Below, one piece after another: positions 40,439-54,037 of a stretch of 64,000 nucleotides of DNA; within the stretch, counting starts at the first letter, position 1, and each line of letters starts with the position of its first letter. The notes below the pieces were generated by a model, which was not told the DNA's origin, did not search any database, and saw only the letters and a list, made by a program, of their open reading frames with translations. Position numbers and translations under genes: made by a program. Source of the DNA: Ptiloglossa arizonensis (taxonomy: Eukaryota; Arthropoda; Insecta; Hymenoptera; Colletidae); contig NW_027479038.1 of assembly GCF_051014685.1 (NCBI RefSeq), positions 1 through 64,000 on the forward strand. Reading direction: 5' to 3'.

Positions 40439-43400
40439 ATACGCTATACATTATACGTTATACGTCTATCGCTATACGTTAGACGTTACACAATATAGGT
40501 TATACGTGATACGTTATACGTTATACGTTATACGTTATACGTTATACGTTAGACGTTATAAGTTATACGTTATACGTTATACGTCATACGTTATACGTTA
40601 TACGTTATACGTTATACGTTATACGTTATAGGTTATACGTAATACGTTATACGTTATACGTTTTACGTTATACGTTATACGTTATACGTTATACGTTATG
40701 CGTTATACGTTATACGTTATACGCTATACGTTATACGTTGTACGTTATACGTTATACGTTATACGTTATACGTTATACGTTATACGTTATACGTCATAAA
40801 TTATACGTTAGACGTTACACGTTATACGTTATACGTTATACGTTATACGTTATACGTTATACGTTATACATTATACGTTATACGTCATTCGTTATACGTT
40901 AGACGTTACACAATATAGGTTATACGTGATACGTTATACGTTATACGTTGTACGTTATACGTTATACGTTATACGTTATACGTTATACGTTATACGTTAT
41001 ACGTTATACGTTATACGTTATACGTCATACGTTATACGTTATACGCTATACGTTATACGTTGTACGTTATACGTTATACGTTATACGTTATACGTCATAC
41101 GTTATACGTTATACGTTATACGTTATACGTCATACGTTATACGTTATACGTTAGACGTTATAAGTTATACGTTATACGTTATACGTCATACCTTATACGT
41201 TATACGTTATACGTTATACGTTATACGTTATAGGTTATACGTAATACGTTATACGTTATACGTTATACGTTATACGTTATACGTTATACGTTATACGATA
41301 TACGTTATACGTTATACGTTATACGTTATACGTTATACGTTATACGTTATACGTTATACGTTATACGTTGTACGTTATACGTTATACGTTATACGTTATA
41401 CGTTATACGTTATACGTTATACCTTATACGTTATACGTTATACGTTATACGTTATACGTTATACGTTATACGTTATACGTTATACGTTATACGTTATACG
41501 TTATACGTTATACGTTATACGTTATACGTTATACGTTAGAGGTCGTTCCTTATAGGTGATACGTCATACGTTATAGGTTATACGTTACACGTTACACGTT
41601 ATACGTTATAGGTTATACGTTATACGTTATACGTTATACGTTATACGTTATACGTTATACGTTATACGTTATACGTTATACGATATACGTTATACGTTAT
41701 ACGTTATACGTTATACGTTATACGTTATACGTAATACGTTATACGTTATACGTTATACGTTATACGTTATACGTTATACGTTATAAGTTATACGTTATAC
41801 GTTATACGTTATACGTTATACGTTATACGTTATACGTTATATCGTTTATACGTTATACGTAATACGTTATACGTTATACGTCATACGTTATACGTTATAC
41901 GATATAAGTTATACGTTATACGTTATACGTTATACGTTATACGTTATACGTTATACGTCATACGTTATACGTTATACGTCATACGTTATACGTTATACGT
42001 TGTACGTTATAGGTCATACCTTATTCGTGATACGTCATACGTTATACGTTATACGTTCTACGTTATACGTTATACGTTATATGTTACACGTTATACGTTA
42101 TACGTTACACGTTCTACGTTCTACGTTATACGTTACACGTTATACGTTATACGTTATGCGTTATGCGTTATACGTTATGCGTTATACGTTATACGTTATA
42201 CGTTATACGTTATACGTTATACGTTACACGTTATACGTTATACGTTATACGTTATACGTTATACGTTATACGTTATACGTTATACGTTATACGTTATACG
42301 TTATACGTCATACGTTATACGTTATACGTTATACGCTATACGTTATACGTTATACGTTATACGTTATACGTTATACGTTATACGTCATACGTTATACGTT
42401 ATACGTTAGACGTTATAAGTTATACGTTATACGTTATACGTCATACGTTATACGTTATGCGTCATACGTTATACGTTATACGTTATACGTTATACGTTAT
42501 AGGTCATACCTTATTCGTGATACGTCATACGTTATACGTTATACGTTCTACGTTATACGTTATACGTTATAGGTTATAGGTCATACCTTATTCGTGATAC
42601 GTCATACGTTATACGTTATACGTCATACATTATACGTTAGACGTTACACGTTATACGTTATACGTTATACGTTATACGTCATACGTTATACGTTATACGT
42701 TAGACGTTAGAGGTCGTTCCTTATAGGTGATACGTCATACGTTATACGTTATACGTTATACGTTACACGTTATACGTTATACGTTATACGTTATACGTTA
42801 TACGTTATACGTTATACGTTATACGTTATACGTTATACATTATACGTTATACGTTATACGTTATACGTTATACGTTGTACGTTATACGTTATACGTTATA
42901 CCTTATACGTTATACGTTATACGTTATACGTTATACGTTATACGTTATACGTTATACGTTATACGTTATACGTTATACGTTATACGTAATACGTTATACG
43001 TTAGAGGTCGTTCCTTATAGGTGATACGTCATACGTTATACGTTATACGTTATACGTTACACCTTATACGTTATACGTTATACGTTATACGTTATACGTT
43101 ATACGTTATACGTTATACGTTAGACGTTATACGTTATACGTTATACGCTATACGTTATACGTTATACGTTATACGTTATACGTTATACGTTATACGTTAT
43201 ACGTTATACGTTGTACGTTATACGTTATACGTTATACGTTATACGTTATACGTTATACGTTATACGTTATACGTTATACGTTATACGTTATACGTTATAC
43301 GTTATACGTTATACGTTATACGTTATACGTTATACGTTATACGTTATACGTTATACGTTATACGCTATACGTTATACGTTATACGTCATTCGTTATACGT

Positions 43401-44420
43401 TAGACGTTACACAATATAGGTTATACGTTATACGTTAGACGTTACACAATATAGGTTATACGTTATACGTTATACGTTATACGTTATACGTTATACGTTA
43501 TACGTTATACGTTATACGTTATACGTTATACGTTATACGTTATACGCTATACGTTATACGTTATACGTTATACGTTATACGTTATGCGTTATACGTTATA
43601 CGTCATACATTATACGTTAGACGTTACACGTTATACGTTATACGTTATACGTTATACGATATACGTTATACGTTATAGGTTATACGTTATACGTTATACG
43701 TTATATAATACAATATACGTTATACGTCATTCGTTATACGTTAGATGTTACACAATATAGGTTATACGTTATACGTTATACGTTATACGTTATACGTTAT
43801 ACGTTATACGTTATACGTTATACGTTATACGTTATACGTTATACGTTATACGTTATACGTTATACGTTATACGTTATACGTTATACGTTATACGTTATAC
43901 GTTATACGTTATACGTTATACGTTATACATTATACGTTATACGTCTATCGCTATACGTTAGACGTTACACAATATAGGTTATACGTGATACGTTATACGT
44001 TATACGTTATACGTTATACGTTAGACGTTATAAGTTATACGTTATACGTTATACGTCATACGTTATACGTTATACGTTATACGTTACACGTTATACGTTA
44101 TAGGTTATACGTAATACGTTATACGTTATACGTTATACGTTATACGTTATACGTTATACGTTATACGTTATACGTTATGCGTTATACGTTATACGTTATA
44201 CGCTATACGTTATACGTTGTACGTTATACGTTACACGTTATACGTTATACGTTATACGTTATACGTTATACGTTATACGTTATACGTTATACGTTATACA
44301 TTATACGTTATACGTTATACGTTATACGTTATACGTTGTACGTTATACGTTATACGTTATACCTTATACGTTATACGTTATACGTTATACGTTATACGTT
44401 ATACGTTATACGTTATACGT
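40439..44420 (+). repeat. Duplication D4, right copy
   Basis: Contains M4 40461, M3 40489 and 40909, M1 41539, M5 41840, single M2 42010, M6 near 42163, M2 pair 42500/42577, M1 42710 and 43004, paired M3 43410/43445, M8 43704, M3 43751, M4 43940. The order is the same as 31421-35330. It ends near 44.42 kb, where TACGTAA and an M1 take over. Confidence 0.8.
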
Positions 44421-44457
44421 TATACGTTATACGTTATACGTAATACGTTATACGTTA
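43004..44457 (+). repeat. M1b-M3-M8 unit, copy 1
   Basis: M1 at 43004 with CACCTTA five units after its TACGTCA, GACGTTA, TACGCTA, TACGTTG, long canonical run, paired M3 (43410, 43445), M8 (43704), M3 43751 and M4 43940. Copies 2 and 3 begin at 44458 and 45513. This copy is longer because of the M4-bearing part not kept in copy 2. Confidence 0.78.
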
Positions 44458-45512
44458 GAGGTCGTTCCTTATAGGTGATACGTCATACGTTATACGTTAT
44501 ACGTTATACGTTACACCTTATACGTTATACGTTATACGTTATACGTTATACGTTATACGTTATACGTTATACGTTAGACGTTATACGTTATACGTTATAC
44601 GCTATACGTTATACGTTATACGTTATACGTTATACGTTATACGTTATACGTTATACGTTATACGTTGTACGTTATACGTTATACGTTATACGTTATACGT
44701 TATACGTTATACGTTATACGTTATACGTTATACGTTATACGTTATACGTTATACGTTATACGTTATACGTTATACGTTATACGTTATACGTTATACGTTA
44801 TACGTTATACGTTATACGTTATACGCTATACGTTATACGTTATACGTCATTCGTTATACGTTAGACGTTACACAATATAGGTTATACGTTAGACGTTACA
44901 CAATATAGGTTATACGTTATACGTTATACGTTATACGTTGTACGTTATACGTTATACGTTATACGTTATACGTTATACGTTATACGTTATACGCTATACG
45001 TTATACGTTATACGTTATACGTTATACGTTATGCGTTATACGTTATACGTCATACATTATACGTTAGACGTTACACGTTATACGTTATACGTTATACGTT
45101 ATACGATATACGTTATACGTTATAGGTTATACGTTATACGTTATACGTTATATAATACAATATACGTTACACGTCATTCGTTATACGTTAGATGTTACAC
45201 AATATAGGTTATACGTTATACGTTATACGTTATACGTTATACGTTATACGTTATACGTTATACGTTATACGTTATACGTTATACGTTATACGTTATACGT
45301 TATACGTTATACGTTATACGTTATACGTTATACGTTATACGTTATACATTATACGTTATACGTTATACGTTATACGTTATACGTTGTACGTTATACGTTA
45401 TACGTTATACCTTATACGTTATACGTTATACGTTATACGTTATACGTTATACGTTATACGTTATACGTTATACGTTATACGTTATACGTTATACGTAATA
45501 CGTTATACGTTA
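44458..45512 (+). repeat. M1b-M3-M8 unit, copy 2 (1,055 bp)
   Basis: M1 44458, paired M3 at 44871 and 44899 (28 bp apart, not 35 as in copy 1), M8 45151, M3 45198. Offset to copy 3 is 1,055 bp, which is 150 units plus the 5 bp of M8. TACGTTG at about 44936 and CACGTCA near 45169 are private. Confidence 0.8.
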
Positions 45513-46383
45513 GAGGTCGTTCCTTATAGGTGATACGTCATACGTTATACGTTATACGTTATAGGTTACACCTTATACGTTATACGTTATACGTTATACG
45601 TTATACGTTATACGTTATACGTTATACGTTAGACGTTATACGTTATACGTTATACGCTATACGTTATACGTTATACGTTATACGTTATACGTTATACGTT
45701 ATACGTTATACGTTATACGTTGTACGTTATACGTTATACGTTATACGTTATACGTTATACGTTATACGTTATACGTTATACGTTATACGTTATACGTTAT
45801 ACGTTATACGTTATACGTTATACGTTATACGTTATACGTTATACGTTATACGTTATACGTTATACGTTATACGTTATACGCTATACGTTATACGTTATAC
45901 GTCATTCGTTATACGTTAGACGTTACACAATATAGGTTATACGTTAGACGTTACACAATATAGGTTATACGTTATACGTTATACGTTATACGTTATACGT
46001 TATACGTTATACGTTATACGTTATACGTTATACGTTATACGTTATACGCTATACGTTATACGTTATACGTTATACGTTATACGTTATGCGTTATACGTTA
46101 TACGTCATACATTATACGTTAGACGTTACACGTTATACGTTATACGTTATACGTTATACGATATACGTTATACGTTATAGGTTATACGTTATACGTTATA
46201 CGTTATATAATACAATATACGTTATACGTCATTCGTTATACGTTAGATGTTACACAATATAGGTTATACGTTATACGTTATACGTTATACGTTATACGTT
46301 ATACGTAATACGTTATACGTTATACGTTATACGTTATACGTTATACGTTATACGTTATACGTTATACGTTATACGTTATACGT
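45513..46383 (+). repeat. M1b-M3-M8 unit, copy 3
   Basis: M1 45513, paired M3 45926/45954 (28 bp apart), M8 46206, M3 46253. TAGGTTA directly before CACCTTA near 45562 is private. The copy runs into the domain that begins at about 46384, and no M1 follows for 4,170 bp, the longest M1-free interval between two M1 copies. Confidence 0.8.
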
Positions 46384-49211
46384 TATTCGTTATACGTTTT
46401 ACGTTATACGTTATACGTTATACGTTATACATTATACGTTATACGTTATACATTACATGTTATACGTTATACGTTATACGTTATACGTTATACGTTATAC
46501 ATTATACGTTATACGTTATACATTACATGTTATACGTTATACGTTATACGTTATACGTTATACGGTATACGTTATACGGTATACGTTATACGTTGTACGT
46601 TATACGTTATACGTCATAGGTTATACGTTATACGTTATACGTTATACGTTATACATTATACGTTATACGTTATACGTTATACGTTATACGTTATACGTTA
46701 TACGTTATACGTTATACGTTATACGTTATACGTTATACGTTATACGTTATACATTACATGTTATACGTTATACGTTATACGTTATACGTTATACGTTATA
46801 CGTTATACGTTATACGTTCTACGATATACGTTATACGTTATACGTTATACGTTATACGTTATACGTTATACGTTATACTTTATACGTTATACGTTATACG
46901 TCATAGGTTATACGTTATACGTTATACGTTATACGTTATACGTTATACGTCATACGTTATACGTCATACGTTATACGTTATACGTTATACGTTATACGTT
47001 ATACGTTATACATTATACGTTATACGTTATACATTACATGTTATACGTTATACGTTATACGTTATACGTTGTACGTTATACGTTATACGTTATACGTCAT
47101 AGGTTATACGTTATACGTTATACTTTATACGTTATACGTTATACGTTATACGTTATACGTTATACGTTATACTTTATTCGTTATACGTTTTACGCTATAC
47201 GTTATACGTTATACGTTATACGTTATACATTATACGTTATACGTTATACATTACATGTTATACGTTATACGTTATACGTTATACGTTATACGTTATACGT
47301 CATACGTTATACGTTATACGTTATACGTTATACGTTATACGTTATACGTTATATGTTATACGTTATTCGTTATACGTTGTACGTTATACGTTATACGTTA
47401 TACGTTATACATTATACGTTATACGTTATACATTACATGTTATACGTTATACGTTATACGTTACACGTTATACGTTATACTTTATACGTTATACGTTATA
47501 CGTTATACGTTATACGTTATATGTTATACGTTATTCGTTACACGTTGTACGTTATACGTTATACGTTATACGTTATACATTATACGTTATACGTTATACA
47601 TTACATGTTATACGTTATACGTTATACGTTATACGTTATACGTTATACGTTATACGTTATACGTTATACGTTATACATTACATGTTATACGTTATACGTT
47701 ATACGTTATACGTTATACATTACATGTTATACGTTATACGTTATACGTTATACGTTATACGTTATACGTTATACGTTATACATTACATGTTATACGTTAT
47801 ACGTTATACGTTATACGTTATACGTTCTACGATATACGATATACGTTATACGTTATACGTTATACGTTATACGTTATACGTTATACTTTATACGTTATAC
47901 GTTATACGTCATAGGTTATACGTTATACGTTATACGTTATACGTTATACGTTATACGTCATACGTTATACGTCATACGTTATACGTTATACGTTATACGT
48001 TATACGTTATACGTTATACATTATACGTTATACGTTATACATTACATGTTATACGTTATACGTTATACGTTATACGTTGTACGTTATACGTTATACGTCA
48101 TAGGTTATACGTTATACGTTATACTTTATACGTTATACGTTATACGTTATACGTTATACGTTATACGTTATACTTTATTCGTTATACGTTTTACGCTATA
48201 CGTTATACGTTATACGTTATACGTTATACATTATACGTTATACGTTATACGTTATACATTACATGTTATACGTTATACGTTATACGTTATACGTTATACG
48301 TTATACGTCATACGTTATACGTTATACGTTATACGTTATACGTTATACGTTATACGTTATATGTTATACGTTATTCGTTATACGTTGTACGTTATACGTT
48401 ATACGTTATACGTTATACATTATACGTTATACGTTATACATTACATGTTATACGTTATACGTTATACGTTATACGTTATACGTTATACTTTATACGTTAT
48501 ACGTTATACGTTATACGTTATACGTTACATGTTATACGTTATACGTTATACGTTATACGTTATACGTTATACGTTATACGTTATACGTTATACGTTACAC
48601 GTTATACGTTATACGTTATACGTTATACGTTATACGTTATACGTTATACGTTATACATTACATGTTGTACGTTATACGTTATACGTTACACGTTATACGT
48701 TATACGTTATACGTCATACGTTATACGTCATACGTTATACGTTATACGTTATACGTTATACGTTATACGTTATACGTTATACGTTATACGTTATACGTTA
48801 TACGTTATACATTACATGTTGTACGTTATACGTTACATGTTATACGTTATACGTTATACGTTATACGTTATACGGTATACGTTATACGGTATACGTTATA
48901 CGTTGTACGTTATACGTTATACGTTATACGTTATACGTTATACGTTATACGTTATACGTTGTACGTTATACGTTATACGTTATATGTTATACGTTTTACG
49001 TTATACGTTATAAGTTGTACGTTATACGATATACGTTATACGTTATACGTTATACGTTATACGTTATACGTTATATGTTATACGTTATACGTTATACGTT
49101 ATACGTTATACGTTATACGTTATACGTTATACATTACATGTTATACGTTATACGTTATACGTTATACGTTATACGTTTTACGATATACGATATACGTTAT
49201 ACGTTATACGT
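46384..49211 (+). repeat. Divergent satellite domain with CATGTTA units
   Basis: M1, M2, M3, M4 and M5 are all absent. In their place are TACATTA-CATGTTA pairs (ATTACATG at 46452, 46522, 46753, 47033, 47250, 47432, 47600, 47677, 47719, 47782, 48041, 48258, 48440, 48657, 48811 and 49133), two further CATGTTA units near 48527 and 48832, TACTTTA, TTCGTTA, TACGTTT, TACGGTA and TATGTTA. All ATTACATG spacings are multiples of 7. The heptamer register continues without net slip into both neighbours. The richer set of variants suggests an older or less homogenised part of the array, and both members of the marker pair have lost their CpG. The long open frame across it is stop-free only because the repeat is. 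Confidence 0.88.
46873..48500 (+). repeat. 1,008-bp higher-order repeat inside the divergent domain
   Basis: TACTTTA followed by TAGGTTA at 46873 recurs at 47881. ATTACATG at 47033, 47250 and 47432 recurs at 48041, 48258 and 48440. The TATGTTA-TACGTTA-TTCGTTA run near 47351 recurs at 48359. All are 1,008 bp (144 units) apart, with one local step to 1,001 at TACTTTA-TTCGTTA (47171/48172). A shorter 168-bp repeat of TATGTTA-TTCGTTA lies inside (about 47351 and 47519). Confidence 0.82.
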
Positions 49212-49682
49212 TATACGTCATTCATTATACGTTAGACGTTACACGTTATACGTTATACGTTATACGTCATACGTTATACGTTATACGTTAGACGTTATAA
49301 GTTATACGTTATACGTTATACGTCATACGTTATACGTTATACGTTATACGTTATACGTTATACGTTATAGGTTATACGTAATACGTTATACGTTATACGT
49401 TATACGTTATACGTTATACGTTATACGTTATACGATATACGTTATACGTTATACGTTATACGTTATACGTTATACGTTATACGTTATACGTTATACGTTA
49501 TACGTTGTACGTTATACATTATACGTTATACGTTATACGTTAAACGTTACACGTTATACGTTATACGTTATACGTTATACCTTATACGTTATACCTTATA
49601 CGTTATACGTTATACGTTATACGTTATACGTTATACGTTATACATTATACGTTATACGTTATACGTAGTACGTTATACGTTA
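49212..49682 (+). repeat. Return to mainstream satellite
   Basis: Begins with TACGTCA-TTCATTA, GACGTTA and CACGTTA, then TACGTCA, GACGTTA, TAAGTTA, TAGGTTA, TACGTAA, TACGATA and TACGTTG, the order seen near 22.5 and 41.1 kb. AAACGTT-type change near 49540 and two TACCTTA units two heptamers apart (about 49578, 49592) are local. TACGTAG near 49664 leads into M1 49683. Confidence 0.7.
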
Positions 49683-49990
49683 GAGGTCGTTCCTTATAGG
49701 TGATACGTCATACGTTATACGTTATACGTTATACGTTACACGTTATACGTTATACGTTATACGTTATACGTTATACGTTATACGTTATACGTTATACGTT
49801 ATACGTTATACGTTATACGTTATACGTTATACGTTGTACGTTATACGTTATACGTTATACGTTATACGTTATACGTTATACGTTATACGTTATACGTTAT
49901 ACGTTATACCTTATACGTTATACGTCATACGTTATACGTTATACGTTATACGTTATACGTCATACGTTATACGTTATACGTTAGACGTTA

Positions 49991-50019
49991 GAGGTCGTGA
50001 CCTTATAGGTGATACGTCA
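49991..50019 (+). repeat. M1 copy with 1-bp insertion
   Basis: The second unit reads TGACCTTA (8 bp) instead of TTCCTTA, giving a 29-bp block. The flanks are normal. The next M1 (50475) is 484 bp on, 69 units plus 1, which confirms the slip. It is the only M1 with changed length. Confidence 0.87.
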
Positions 50020-50978
50020 TACGTTATACGTTATACGTTATACGTTACACGTTATACGTTATACGTTATACGTTATACGTTATACGTTATACGTTATACG
50101 TTATACGTTATACGTTATACATTATACGTTATACGTTATACGTTATACGTTATACGTTGTACGTTATACGTTATACGTTATACCTTATACGTTATACGTT
50201 ATACGTTATACGTTATACGTTATACGTTATACGTTATACGTTATACGTTATACGTTATACGTTATAGGTCATACCTTATTCGTGATACGTCATACGTTAT
50301 ACGTTATACGTTCTACGTTATACGTTATACGTTATAGGTTATAGGTCATACCTTATTCGTGATACGTCATACGTTATACGTTATACGTCATACATTATAC
50401 GTTAGACGTTACACGTTATACGTTATACGTTATACGTTATACGTCATACGTTATACGTTATACGTTAGACGTTAGAGGTCGTTCCTTATAGGTGATACGT
50501 CATACGTTATACGTTATACGTTATACGTTACACGTTATACGTTATACGTTATACGTTATACGTTATACGTTATACGTTATACGTTATACGTTATACGTTA
50601 TACGTTATACGTTATACGTTATACGTTATACGTTATACGTTATACGTTGTACGTTATACGTTATACGTTATACCTTATACGTTATACGTTATACGTTATA
50701 CGTTATACGTTATACGTTATACGTTATACGTTATACGTTATACGTAATACGTTATACGTTAGAGGTCGTTCCTTATAGGTGATACGTCATACGTTATACG
50801 TTATACGTTATGCGTTACACCTTATACGTTATACGTTATACGTTATACGTTATACGTTATACGTTATACGTTATACGTTATACGTTAGACGTTATACGTT
50901 ATACGTTATACGCTATACGTTATACGTTATACGTTATACGTTATACGTTATACGTTATACGTTATACGTTATACGTTG

Positions 50979-51244
50979 TACGTTATACGTTATACGTTAT
51001 ACGTTATACGTTATACGTTATACGTTATACGTTATACGTTATACGTTATACGTTATACGTTATACGTTATACGTTATACGTTATACGTTATACGTTATAC
51101 GTTATACGTTATACGTTATACGTTATACGTTATACGTTATACGTTATACGTTATACGTTATACGTTATACGTTATACGTTATACGTTATACGTTATACGT
51201 TATACGTTATACGTTATACGTTATACGTTATACGTTATACGTTA
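50979..51244 (+). repeat. Longest pure canonical run seen (38 units)
   Basis: From the base after TACGTTG (50972-50978) to the base before TACGTCA (51245) every unit is TACGTTA, 266 bp. The next longest I noted is 55424-55633, 210 bp or 30 units. Long pure runs are where replication slippage or misassembly of unit number is most likely. Confidence 0.85.
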
Positions 51245-52812
51245 TACGTCATTCGTTATACGTTAGACGTTACACAATATAGGTTATACGTTATACGTTA
51301 GACGTTACACAATATAGGTTATACGTTGTACGTTATACGTTATACGTTATACGTTATACGTTATACGTTATACGTTATACGTTATACGTTATACGTTATA
51401 CCTTATACGTTATACCTTATACGTTATACGTTATACGTTATACGTTATACGTTATACGTTATACGTTATACGTTATACGTTATACGTAGTACGTTATACG
51501 TTAGAGGTCGTTCCTTATAGGTGATACGTCATACGTTATACGTTATACGTTATACGTTATACGTTATACGTTATACGTTATACGTTATACGTAGTACGTT
51601 ATACGTTAGAGGTCGTTCCTTATAGGTGATACGTCATACGTTATACGTTATACGTTATACGTTACACGTTATACGTTATACGTTATACGTTATACGTTAT
51701 ACGTTATACGTTATACGTTATACGTTATACGTTATACGTTATACGTTATACGTAATACGTTATACGTTGTACGTTATACGTTACACGTTATACGTTATAC
51801 GTTATACGTTATACGTTATACGTTATACGTTATACGTTATACCTTATACGTTATACGTCATACGTTATACGTTATACGTTATACGTTATACGTTATACGT
51901 TATACGTTATACGTTATACGTTATACGTTATACGTTATACGTTATACGTAATACGTTATACGTTATACGTTATACGTTATACGTTATACCTTATACGTTA
52001 TACGTCATACGTTATACGTTATACGTTATACGTTATACGTTATACGTTATACGTTATACGTTATACGTTATACGTTATACGTTATACGTTATACGTAATA
52101 CGTTATACGTTAGAGGTCGTTCCTTATAGGTGATACGTCATACGTTATACGTTATACGTTATACGTTACACGTTATACGTTATACGTTATACGTTATACG
52201 TTATACGTTATACGTTATACGTTATACGTTATACGTTATACGTTATACGTCATTCGTTATACGTTAGACGTTACACAATATAGGTTATACGTTATACGTT
52301 GTACGTTATACGTTATACGTTATACGTTATACGTTATACGTTATACGTTATACGTTATACGTTATACGTTATACGTTATACGTTATACGTTATACGTTAT
52401 ACGTTATACGTTATACGTTATACGTTATACGTTATACGTTATACGTTATACGTTATACGTTATACGTTATACGTTATACGTTATACGCTATACGTTATAC
52501 GTTATACGTTATACGTTATACGTTATACGTTATACGTTATACGTCATACATTACACGTTAGACGTTACACGTTATACGTTACACGTTATACGTTATACGT
52601 TATACGTTATACGTTATACGTTATACGTTATACGTTATACGTTATACAATATACGTTATACGTCATTCGTTATACGTTAGATGTTACACAATATAGGTTA
52701 TACGTTATACGTTATACGTTATACGTTATACGTTATACGTTATACGTTATACGTTATACGTTATACGTTATACGTTATACGTTATACGTTATACGTTATA
52801 CGTTATACGTTA

Positions 52813-53351
52813 TACATTATACGTTATACGTCTATCGCTATACGTTAGACGTTACACAATATAGGTTATACGTGATACGTTATACGTTATACGTTATACG
52901 TTATACGTTATACGTTAGACGTTATAAGTTATACGTTATACGTTATACGTCATACGTTATACGTTATACGTTATACGTTATACGTTATACGTTATAGGTT
53001 ATACGTAATACGTTATACGTTATACATTATACGTTATACGTTATACGTTATACGTTATACATTATGCGTTATACGTTATACGTTATACGCTATACGTTAT
53101 ACGTTGTACGTTATACGTTATACGTTATACGTTATACGTTATACGTCATACATTATACGTTAGACGTTACACGTTATACGTTATACGTTATACGTTATAC
53201 GTTATACGTTATACGTTATACGTTATACGTTATACGTTATACGTTATACGTTATACGTTATACGTCATACGTTATACGTTATACGTTAGACGTTAGACGT
53301 TATAAGTTATACGTTATACGTTATACGTCATACGTTATACGTTATGCGTCA
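52813..53351 (+). repeat. 686-bp-offset duplication, left copy
   Basis: TACATTA at 52813, M4 52827, M3 52855, TAAGTTA, TAGGTTA, TACGTAA, TACATTA, TGCGTTA, TACGCTA, TACGTTG, a doubled GACGTTA near 53287 and TGCGTCA at 53345 all recur 686 bp (98 units) later. After 53351 the left copy has TACATTA and the right TACGTTA. Confidence 0.85.
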
Positions 53352-53498
53352 TACATTATACGTTAGACGTTACACGTTATACGTTATACGTTATACGTTA
53401 TACGTCATACGTTATACGTTATACGTTAGACGTTAGAGGTCGTTCCTTATAGGTGATACGTCATACGTTATACGTTATACGTTATACGTTACACGTTA

Positions 53499-54037
53499 TA
53501 CATTATACGTTATACGTCTATCGCTATACGTTAGACGTTACACAATATAGGTTATACGTGATACGTTATACGTTATACGTTATACGTTATACGTTATACG
53601 TTAGACGTTATAAGTTATACGTTATACGTTATACGTCATACGTTATACGTTATACGTTATACGTTATACGTTATACGTTATAGGTTATACGTAATACGTT
53701 ATACGTTATACATTATACGTTATACGTTATACGTTATACGTTATACGTTATGCGTTATACGTTATACGTTATACGCTATACGTTATACGTTGTACGTTAT
53801 ACGTTATACGTTATACGTTATACGTTATACGTCATACATTATACGTTAGACGTTACACGTTATACGTTATACGTTATACGTTATACGTTATACGTTATAC
53901 GTTATACGTTATACGTTATACGTTATACGTTATACGTTATACGTTATACGTCATACGTTATACGTTATACGTTAGACGTTAGACGTTATAAGTTATACGT
54001 TATACGTTATACGTCATACGTTATACGTTATGCGTCA
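53499..54037 (+). repeat. 686-bp-offset duplication, right copy
   Basis: Exact counterpart of 52813-53351. The 147-bp spacer (53352-53498) holds the M1 at 53436 and the CACGTTA that follows it. The right copy then runs into an M2 pair (54066/54143). Confidence 0.85.

Larger units (their letters stand above)
49683..52112 (+). repeat. M1-dense segment
   Basis: M1 at 49683, 49991, 50475, 50762, 51504, 51609 and 52113. Spacings are 308, 484, 287, 742, 105 and 504 bp, including the shortest in the window (105 bp, 15 units). An M2 pair lies at 50265/50342 and a paired M3 at 51273/51308. M1 at 49683, 51504 and 51609 are each preceded by TACGTAG, two units before the block, where most others have TACGTAA, so these three share descent. 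49.5-49.7 kb matches 51.37-51.52 kb at offset 1,821. Confidence 0.8.

Noticed and set aside
47038..49668. 876-codon open frame, the longest in the window
   Set aside because: It is the stop-free reading of TACGTTA heptamers in the island; every + frame is open there until a variant makes TAG or TAA. There is no codon bias, no start context and no domain, only the Y-V-I-R-Y-T-L cycle.
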